From Pelagophyceae sp. CCMP2097 (Eukaryota > Sar > Pelagophyceae), in assembly GCA_026770575.1 (NCBI GenBank), contig MU657170.1, forward strand, positions 373,831-387,510: a stretch of 13,680 nt of DNA, given 5' to 3'. Below the pieces are notes generated by a model that made no database searches, had not been told where the DNA came from, and saw only the letters and a list, made by a program, of their open reading frames with translations. Below, one piece after another: positions 9,606 through 13,680 of this stretch (position 1 is its first letter; the number at the start of each line of letters is the position of its first letter). A program made the position numbers and the translations under genes.

Positions 9606-12048
9606 TTCGGTGGCGGCGCCGGTTGCCGCGCCGGGTGCTTCGCTGCGAGACCGCATGCAAGGCTTCAACGCGGATGCCGCCTCGTCGGACGACGACGACG
9701 ACGACGACGACGACGAGCCCGCGGTGGCGCCGAAGGTGTTTGGCGGCCCGGCGCAATTCACCGCGCGCACCGCCACGGCGCAGGCGCCGAAATTGCAATT
9801 CTCTGGGCCCAAAACGTTCGACTCTGGCTCAGAAGCATCGCCGGCGGCAAAGGGTGGCGGTGCAGGCCCCGCGCAGTTCACCGCTTCCACGGCGCAGGCG
9901 CCGAAATTATCGGCACCAAAGACATTTGACTCGGGGTCCGAGGCGTCGCCCGCCAAGGGAGGTGCACAGTTTGCTGGGCACTTTTCCGACTCTGAAGAGT
10001 CTGCCCCGGCGTCGCCCTTGGCCGAAGCGTCGGCGCCGAGGCGCGCGACCGCGCGGTACAATGCGCCACGCACGCTCGACTCGGGCGAGTCACCGGCGGC
10101 GTCGCCAGCCCCGACAAGGCGCACGCCGGCGCAGTTCAATGCACCGCCCACACTTGACTCTGAAAACGAGTCTCCGGCGGCCCCGACAAGGCGGCCGTTC
10201 AATGCGCCACGCACGCTCGACTCGGACGAGTCACCGGCGGCGTCGCCGGCCCCGACAAAGCGCACGTCCGCGCAGTTCAATGCGCCGCAGACGCTCGACT
10301 CCGAGTCGGACGCATCTCCAGCGAAGCGGAGCGCCGAAGCGCCGTTGTTCGGCGGCGACGGAGCGACGTTTTCACGGCGCGACGGTGCAAACGAGGCACC
10401 GTCGCCCGCAAAGCCCGCAAAGGCGGCGTTCAACCCTCGGCAGTCGTTTTCCGACTCTGACGCGTCGACGCCAGCCGCGTCGCCCGCTATGTCGGCATCG
10501 CGGCCGAATTCAAAGGCGCCTGAAAAACCGTCGCCGCGCCGCAACTCCGAGTCCGAGTCGGAATCCTCGCCCGTCTTGACCAAGCGCACCTTTGGCAAGG
10601 CGCAGCCGAGGGCGTCGGAGACGGGTGGGCGGAACAATCTGTCAGACGATTCGGGTTCGGATGCCACGCCTCAAAAGAGCCCGCGCGGGACCGCGGCGCG
10701 CGACGACGACGGCGTCTCTCGGTCGCCGGGCTGGCGCGTGACCGCGCTGGCGCGTGGCGGGGACGGCGAGGGCCCGCCGCAGACAGTCTTTGGGAAAGTA
10801 GCGAGAGGCCCGAGAAGGTCTTCGCCAGCTGCGACTTTCGAGTCGCCGGCCCCGCGGTCCGTGACGCAAATCGACTCCATCGCAAGCTACAAAAGTGCGT
10901 GCCCCGTCCGTCTAAAGGGCCGCGCCGAGTTCCAGAGTCGTCGAAACTACACCAACTCTTGTCGCTGCGCAGGCTCTGGCTCTGAAGCGTCGCCGCGTCC
11001 TTCCGAGGCGTCGCCGCGAGCCTCCGAGGCGCGCGCTTCTTCTCCGCCGCGGAGGACGTTCGTCACGGGCGCTTCACCGGCGTCGCCCGTGACGCGTCCG
11101 GGCCCGTCGAGGTCGCTCTCATCGGTGGAGTCCTTTTCCGACGCCTCCATCCCGCACCTCGACGCGGCCCCGGCCGCGTCGAATGCACAGCGCGCGTCGC
11201 AGCCGCCGCCGACGCCGGCGTCAGTTTCGAAGGAGGAAGATGACGACGAGGGGTCGTGGGACAACGTCGAAGCCTCTTCAGACGAAGACTCGCCCGTCAA
11301 GCGGCCGCCCGTCGAGCGCCCGGCGGCCGTGCAGCGGCCGGTGGCGACGCCGCGCGGCGACGATGACGACTCATCTGTGGATATCCCAATGATGGGATCC
11401 GCGCGGTCCTCTGCAACAAAGTCCTCTCGCAAGCCGCCGCAAAGAACGTGCGTCTGCTCAAAGTTGCCACGCCTTGCCACGCAGTCGCCACGTCGCGCTT
11501 CGCCACGTTGCCACGTCGCACGCGAGACGGCCGTTGGGACATTTAGAGCGTAGGTCCTCTCTGCCGACGGAGGACAGCCCTCTGGACGACATCCCAGACC
11601 TCGTCCCCCGCCGCGTCCACCGGCCTCTTGTCAAGGCGGGGGCCGTGTCGACACGATGCGATTTCTGCGGGCTCTGAATGTCAGGGGCTGCGGCCTTTTG
11701 AAAGGCCTTTTGAAAATACTTCTGTCTGGATTTGGTGTATATATATGCCTGTTTGTAAACAGTAATACTTCATATTCACTTACTAAAACGTTTGCAGCCC
11801 ACGCGTTTCAATAGGACGCCGAGTCTCTCCGCGACGACGCGGCTTCGGTGGACGACGACACGGACGTTTCCGAGATGGAGTCGCGGACACCTCGCAAAGT
11901 GACGTTGAACTTTACCGGCCGCGACGACGACTCCAAGCCAAACACGCCGCACTCGCCCGCGGACCGAATCTTTGACGTCGGCGACCGCAAGTCAATCGTC
12001 GCATCGCCGGGGGAAGACGACGACTACGAGACGGACTACTCCGACTAA
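1896..12048 (+). CDS. Large coiled-coil protein with acidic disordered C-terminus, about 13 exons
   Basis: I see one long split gene. Proposed exons: 1896-2245, 2456-2615, 2662-2798, 3168-3271, 3507-3563, 3645-3730, 3947-4012, 4113-4177, 5936-7373, 8881-10894, 10973-11447, 11554-11644 and 11815-12048. All junctions are GT-AG, every phase matches, and the total is 5,277 nt (about 1,758 residues). The start is ATG in GCCATGG context. The protein has a basic Pro/Arg-rich N-terminus (about 1-135), a long charged coiled coil (about 140-840), then a disordered Ser/Asp/Pro/Ala half ending in an acidic tail. No signal peptide or membrane segment is seen, so a cytoplasmic or cytoskeletal scaffold is a reasonable guess, not a finding. 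Least certain are the exon 6 end (the frame can run from 3645 to 4012 without splicing), the exon 5 start (3489 also fits), the exon 9 donor, and whether the first and last exons are complete. I do not recognise the family. Confidence 0.72.
2456..4177 (+). CDS. Exons 2-8: start of the coiled coil, short exons
   Basis: Seven small exons carry heptad-rich sequence, for example VELRTKASNDELRRIVSGL (exon 3), ELSIDALRAEVDSRRQW (exon 4) and HLERELSVVRRHVA (exon 7). Frames join as phase 0, 2, 1, 1, 0, 0, 2, which is strong evidence for the model because each exon sits in a different genomic frame. Intron 2 is only 46 nt (2616-2661), with a branch-like TTGAC and TTTTCGACCAG. Intron 5 (3564-3644) and intron 7 (4013-4112) have GTAAGT donors; intron 7 has a clear GACTAAC branch point. 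Intron 7 also holds three tandem copies of GGTTGTATGA near 4039-4069. Exon 8 (4113-4177) ends in phase 2 at GTGCGT and joins exon 9 across the first giant intron. Confidence 0.7.
2848..3156 (+). repeat. Minisatellite-like repeats in intron 3
   Basis: Intron 3 (2799-3167) holds three small repeat blocks. From 2848 to about 2965 there are degenerate 10-14-nt monomers around GGACCT (for example CTCAGGACCTCGCAGGACCT). At 2976-3005 a perfect 15-bp direct duplication contains CTCGAG. At 3122-3152 there are 13-nt monomers CCGTTCGACGGTC in tandem, ending TCGACGGTCCCTCT. The last block is the same family as the giant array in intron 9. The intron ends CTGACGGCATTCTGTAG, which supplies a branch-like CTGAC. 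Confidence 0.75.
3272..3506 (+). repeat. Intron 4 with a 28-bp duplication and an inverted family fragment
   Basis: Intron 4 starts GTACAAG. It contains AGAGGGACCGTCGA at 3318-3331, the exact reverse complement of the 14 nt at 3139-3152 in intron 3, so exon 4 is bracketed by a small inverted pair. A 28-bp direct duplication occupies 3385-3412 and 3413-3440, differing at two bases; each copy contains GCGGTCTC and ATAAAACA. Acceptors at 3488 or 3506 both fit the phase. Confidence 0.7.
4178..5935 (+). repeat. Giant intron 8 filled with a 40-nt minisatellite
   Basis: The donor GTGCGT (4178) and acceptor CTCTTTAG (5935) join exons 8 and 9 in phase 2, so this 1,758-nt block is intronic. From about 4220 to 5850 it is a degenerate array with a 40-41-nt higher-order period, of the order of forty copies. 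Each unit is built from three diverged 13-nt monomers, roughly GGCCCGTCTCGAG, GGACCCTTTCAAG and CGGGGCCGTAGAG. The CTCGAG palindrome recurs dozens of times. Many plus-strand frames stay open for 70-180 codons and read Arg/Gly/Pro/Ser low-complexity sequence, but this is a by-product of the repeat. The array is the same family as intron 9 in the opposite orientation. Confidence 0.8.
5936..7373 (+). CDS. Exon 9: main coiled-coil exon
   Basis: The exon begins after CTTTAG at 5935 and reads PQPSELALKGMVAAATFAVEE, then about 460 more residues. It is rich in Glu, Arg, Ala, Leu and Gln with heptad-like spacing and few prolines, as expected for a long coiled coil. A short less regular segment (about SGLLALLGGNADFSEE, near 6137-6187) may be a hinge. 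The donor is uncertain. GT at 7374 or 7386 gives phase 0, which fits the acceptor at 8880. GTGCGAC at 7352 resembles the other donors of this gene but is phase 2 and has no good partner. An in-frame TAG at 7395-7397 shows that the exon must end before it. Giant repeat introns lie on both sides. Confidence 0.7.
7513..8610 (+). repeat. Intron 9 minisatellite of 12-13-nt monomers
   Basis: The intron runs from about 7374 to 8880. After about 110 nt of unique sequence, tandem 13-nt monomers begin (CGGCAACTCCAGA at 7521, 7534, 7547 and 7560, nearly identical). They grade into CGGCCCCTCGAGA types and then into 12-13-nt GGACGGTCCCTC and GGACAGTTCCTTT types. Period and core are shared with the monomers of intron 8, but reversed: CCTCGAGACGGCCCCTC at 7656-7672 is the exact reverse complement of 5319-5335. 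The array is almost stop-free on the minus strand, which creates a long spurious antisense frame. Confidence 0.8.
8640..8829 (+). repeat. 28-bp tandem repeat at the end of intron 9
   Basis: About seven copies of a 28-bp unit follow one another (8640-8667, 8668-8695, 8696-8723 and on, one copy shortened). The core is GAGAGGCGACCGAGTCGG, followed by GAGGTCCTT-like spacers. It differs from the 12-13-nt monomers upstream and ends about 50 nt before the acceptor at 8880. It could affect the branch point or acceptor of the giant intron, but I see no direct evidence of a role. Confidence 0.8.
8881..10894 (+). CDS. Exon 10: end of coiled coil, then disordered repeat region
   Basis: The exon starts after CCACCGTAG (8880); an in-frame TAG forms part of that acceptor, so the frame cannot extend upstream. 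The first 30 residues (VAQHKSLLDETLVRQWTKRD) finish the coiled coil. Then come an Ala/Pro/Tyr region with repeated YAAP/YAAA motifs (about 9025-9110), seven ARAEPAP-type heptapeptides in two blocks (9352-9549), two poly-Asp runs and about seven copies of a 20-residue motif. The region is almost certainly disordered. Ser-Pro and Ser-Asp/Glu sites are dense, which would suit phosphorylation by proline-directed and acidophilic kinases (inference). It ends in phase 1 at GTGCGT. Confidence 0.72.
9352..9549 (+). repeat. 21-nt coding repeat, ARAEPAP heptapeptides
   Basis: Units of 21 nt encode A-R-A-E-P-A-P or V-R-A-E-P-A-P. Two units occupy 9352-9399 and five occupy about 9451-9549; between them lies an acidic insert (SSDFDDSDDDES). 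The copies are close at the DNA level, so the tract probably expands and contracts by slippage or unequal exchange while keeping frame. Confidence 0.8.
9574..9717 (+). repeat. Two (GAC)n microsatellites encoding poly-Asp
   Basis: Ten GAC triplets plus a GAT (9574-9606) encode eleven Asp. Nine GAC triplets (9688-9714) encode nine Asp and are followed by Glu. Both runs follow Ser residues and extend the in-frame acidic patches, so they are likely length-variable between strains. On the minus strand the same DNA reads poly-Val or poly-Ser, which are shadows. Confidence 0.9.
9741..10332 (+). repeat. Degenerate 20-25-residue coding repeats
   Basis: A motif of the form AQFNAPRTLDSxESPAASPA recurs about seven times with variation: KTFDSGSEASPA twice, then RTLDSGESPAASP, PTLDSENESPAA, RTLDSDESPAASP and QTLDSESDASPA. 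An aromatic residue (the F of QF or F/L after T) alternates with a DSxSE acidic-serine core and a basic TRRT or TKRT linker. This layout resembles short linear motif arrays that bind a partner in multiple copies; the partner is unknown. Confidence 0.75.
10973..12048 (+). CDS. Exons 11-13: acidic Ser/Pro-rich C-terminus
   Basis: Exon 11 (10973-11447) follows a 78-nt intron and reads SGSEASPRPSEASPRAS, then acidic tracts (EEDDDEGSWDNVEASSDED). It ends in phase 2 at GTGCGTC. Exon 12 (11554-11644) contains SSLPTEDSPLDDIPDLVPRR and most likely ends at GTGTCG (11645), or at a GC donor at 11636. Exon 13 (11815-12048) begins DAESLRDDAAS after CAATAG and ends GEDDDYETDYSD then TAA. Intron 12 (11645-11814) is strikingly AT-rich for this locus and has TACTAAAAC as a candidate branch point. 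If it is retained, the protein ends 11 codons later, at the TGA at 11675. Confidence 0.65.
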
Positions 12049-12295
12049 CCTTCAGGGTGGCGCGCCGCCCGCGGATGTAATAACGACCATGCCGCCTCGC
12101 AGAACGGGCCTAGACCTCGGCGGCGGTGGGGCCTTCCGAGAAGATGTCTTCCGATGCCTCAGAAGAGCCTCGGACCCCCCGCGTGTCATCCTACGACGAT
12201 GGACCACGCGAGCCCTCGGCGGCGGTGGGAGATTAAGTGGACCGGGCCTCGAATGGAAAGGAATCTGTTACGAGCGCGCCGCGACGTCGCACTGA
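12049..12295 (+). other. Convergent intergenic region, possible extra last exon
   Basis: This 247-bp gap holds the 3' ends of two converging genes. A frame from 12114 to 12236, directly after a TAG that could serve as an acceptor, reads TSAAVGPSEKMSSDASEEPR and continues to a TAA. Its Ser/Glu/Pro composition and the RTPRV motif resemble exon 13 (RTPRK). It could be an alternative terminal exon if a donor inside exon 13 is used. SAAVG occurs at both its ends. TGTAATAA near 12076 is the only weak polyadenylation-like sequence I noticed. A true untranslated region is equally possible. Confidence 0.35.
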
Positions 12296-13429
12296 TCAGG
12301 CGACTGCGGGCTCGTCGGACCGCTGCGCGACGCGGTTTTTGCGCGTCGCCGCGGCGTCGGCCTCGAGGTCGTCGGTCACGCCGGTCGGCCGGAGCGCAAA
12401 TTGAACCGCGCCTACTTCCAAGTCTGCGACCACGGCCGGAGCGTCGGCGTGCCCCTTGGCCGCGGCGCGCTTGAACCAGCGCAGCGCCTCGTTGCGGTCC
12501 TGCGGCACGCCGTGGCCTTTTCCATAACACACGCCGAGGTTGAAAAGCGCGTTCGGCTCGCCCTGTGCCGCGGCGAGCCGGTACCACTTCACAGCTTCGT
12601 CGTACGACTGCGCCACGCCCCTGCCGCCGTAGAACAGAAAGCCAAGATTACATTGCGCGTGAAAATGTCCTTGCTCGGCTGCACGTCGAAGCCACAGCAC
12701 GGCGGTCTTGTAGTCGATCTCGACGCCGTACCCAAACTGATAAAACGTCCCAAATAGAAACTGCGCGCGTGCATAGCCTTGCGCCGCCGCAAGCTCGTAA
12801 AAATGACGAGCGCGCTTCGGGTTATTCTCGAGACCCAAAATACCATAACTGTACGCGTCTCCGAGCTGAAACTGCGCCTCGGCGTTCCCCCTGTCCGCGT
12901 GCTTCTGCACCCGGCGCAGCAACTCGGGAAGCGTGGGGAATGGCGCTCGGCAGAGCGGGCATCGCTCGTCGTACTGCCGGCACTTGTCGGCGCATTCCGC
13001 GCAGATCCTCTGGCAGCAGCAAGAATAGAATGTTTGCTGCTCATTTCCGGCCTGCAGCACGTCGAGGCAGATGACGCACGCGCCGCGCCAGTCCGGCGTG
13101 CCGTCGTTCAGCGCAGTGGCCTTGACCGTTGTCTCCTCCGTCGTAACAGCCGATAAGCGCGCCGCCGCCCTGGAATTGTCCGCCGACAAGACGTCCTCGA
13201 CGATGGGCGGCTCCTCCTTGGGCTTCTTCGGCGGCATCAGCTCGTCGAGGAGGCGGTCCTGGAACGCGGCGGTCATCTGCCTGCACTGCGCCTTGTGCCC
13301 GCCCTCGTTCCAGTCGACGAGCTGGCACTTTTTCGAGCAGTAGTGGCGCGATTTGCACTTGGTGCAGCACTTGCCGCCGGGATCGGCGCAGACGCAGCAG
13401 GGCTCGCGCGTGACCTTCGGCGCGTCCAT
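12296..13429 (-). CDS. MYND finger, RING-like finger and Sel1-repeat protein
   Basis: This is a single-exon gene of 377 residues. Residues 11-49 form a MYND zinc finger: C11, C14, C22, C25, C31, C35, H45 and C49, with the typical YCSKKCQLVDW run. Residues 118-160 form a RING-like finger: CVIC at 118-121, a cysteine cluster at 137-139, CAEC at 143-146 and CPLC at 157-160. No histidine sits in the usual position, so it is an all-cysteine variant. Four Sel1 repeats of about 36 residues follow (about 183-326), with the usual A-x-x-x-L-G and A-A-x-x-G-x-A signatures. MYND domains bind proline-rich peptides, RING-like fingers often recruit E2 ubiquitin enzymes, and Sel1 repeats are protein-interaction solenoids. 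An E3-type adaptor is plausible but unproven. The start ATG has G at +4. The gene converges on the coiled-coil gene. Confidence 0.9.
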   Translation of the reverse strand: MDAPKVTREPCCVCADPGGKCCTKCKSRHYCSKKCQLVDWNEGGHKAQCRQMTAAFQDRLLDELMPPKKPKEEPPIVEDVLSADNSRAAARLSAVTTEETTVKATALNDGTPDWRGACVICLDVLQAGNEQQTFYSCCCQRICAECADKCRQYDERCPLCRAPFPTLPELLRRVQKHADRGNAEAQFQLGDAYSYGILGLENNPKRARHFYELAAAQGYARAQFLFGTFYQFGYGVEIDYKTAVLWLRRAAEQGHFHAQCNLGFLFYGGRGVAQSYDEAVKWYRLAAAQGEPNALFNLGVCYGKGHGVPQDRNEALRWFKRAAAKGHADAPAVVADLEVGAVQFALRPTGVTDDLEADAAATRKNRVAQRSDEPAVA

Positions 13430-13493
13430 CGGCCGTGAACAATCGCGAAAGCTTAAGCCCTGATGCCACTCAGTGATGAGTCGTAGGAGGCAG

Positions 13494-13501
13494 TGACGTC
13501 A
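13494..13501. promoter_or_regulatory. TGACGTCA palindrome, candidate bZIP site
   Basis: A perfect TGACGTCA lies 64 bp upstream of the MYND-gene ATG. This is the classic CRE-type site of bZIP factors. In stramenopiles the blue-light aureochromes are bZIP proteins reported to bind TGACGT, so light control is possible (inference). An 8-bp match can occur by chance in this GC-rich DNA, and only its position close to a start supports it. Confidence 0.35.
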
Positions 13502-13579
13502 CGCTCATTCAGGGAGAGCCCATATGGATACAAGGGGTATCGGCGATAAAGCCGACCTCACGTCTAAGAGCGATTTTTC

Positions 13580-13642
13580 AGGACCCGAAGGGTCCTTGCC
13601 GTTTATTCAACGTCAGTTTACGGCAAGGGCCCTTCGGGTCCT
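13580..13642. repeat. 23-bp inverted repeat with 17-nt loop
   Basis: The arm 13580-13602 (AGGACCCGAAGGGTCCTTGC and onward) pairs with 13620-13642, with one mismatch in 23. Each arm also contains its own small near-palindrome (GGACCC-GAA-GGGTCC). The structure could be a strong hairpin, a terminator or 3' processing signal of a gene to the right, or a short MITE remnant. No TA or other target duplication is evident at its ends. Confidence 0.8.
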
Positions 13643-13680
13643 TTGATTGAAGGATTACCAGGGGCAATTATGTCTGTCTG

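Larger units (their letters stand above)
13430..13680 (-). promoter_or_regulatory. Upstream region of the MYND-RING-Sel1 gene
   Basis: These 251 bp precede the ATG at 13429 and are less GC-rich than the gene. They contain a TGACGTCA palindrome and a hairpin, listed separately. A small stem TCGGC-GATAAA-GCCGA also lies near 13540-13555. No TATA box or further coding region is convincing, and the last 38 bases show nothing I can name. Confidence 0.4.

Noticed and set aside
9045..10667. Minus-strand 540-codon and plus-strand 539-codon frames over exon 10
   Set aside because: They are shadows of the true frame. GC-rich DNA with GAC runs is open in several frames; the minus frame gives poly-Ser and the other plus frame an Arg/Thr-rich chain without plausible domains.
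12041..12054. GACTAACCTTCAG around the stop codon as a branch point and acceptor
   Set aside because: The branch adenine would lie too close to the AG, and the frames that follow are either closed or lack similarity to the protein. I kept TAA at 12046 as the stop and list 12114-12236 separately.

Overview
The window looks like nuclear DNA of a GC-rich unicellular eukaryote, most probably a stramenopile alga of the pelagophyte type. Three things point there. One intact gene encodes a MYND finger, a RING-like finger and Sel1 repeats in a single protein; from memory this architecture is expanded in pelagophytes such as Aureococcus anophagefferens and also occurs in diatoms. The main gene is split by short GT-AG introns. 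Two non-autonomous DNA transposons with terminal inverted repeats lie at the left. The organism call is inference from architecture and base composition, not from a search.

Layout. Positions 1-627 hold no gene I can support, apart from an ambiguous coding-like fragment at the left edge. Positions 628-783 are a 71-bp tandem repeat whose unit looks like a minimal intron. A 188-bp MITE (784-971) sits in the third repeat copy, and a 461-bp Tc1/mariner-like non-autonomous element (1014-1474) follows. Positions 1477-1895 are upstream sequence of the main gene.

The main feature is one plus-strand gene, 1896-12048. I model it as 13 exons that join in a consistent reading frame and encode about 1,758 residues: a basic N-terminus, a long coiled coil (exons 2-10 start), then a disordered, Ser/Asp/Pro/Ala-rich C-terminal half with 7-residue and roughly 20-residue tandem repeats and two poly-Asp runs. 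I do not recognise the family. Two introns are very large (about 1.76 kb and 1.5 kb) and are filled almost entirely by minisatellite DNA built from degenerate 12-13-nt monomers. The arrays in introns 8 and 9 are the same repeat family in opposite orientation, so they flank exon 9 as an inverted pair. Small pieces of the family flank exon 4 in the same inverted way. This is the most interesting structure in the window, because complementary introns favour back-splicing into circular RNA.

Positions 12049-12295 separate the two convergent genes and contain a small coding-like stretch that may be an extra last exon. The MYND-RING-Sel1 gene is on the minus strand (12296-13429). Its upstream DNA has a TGACGTCA palindrome and a 23-bp-arm hairpin near the right edge. 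The two genes do not obviously work together.
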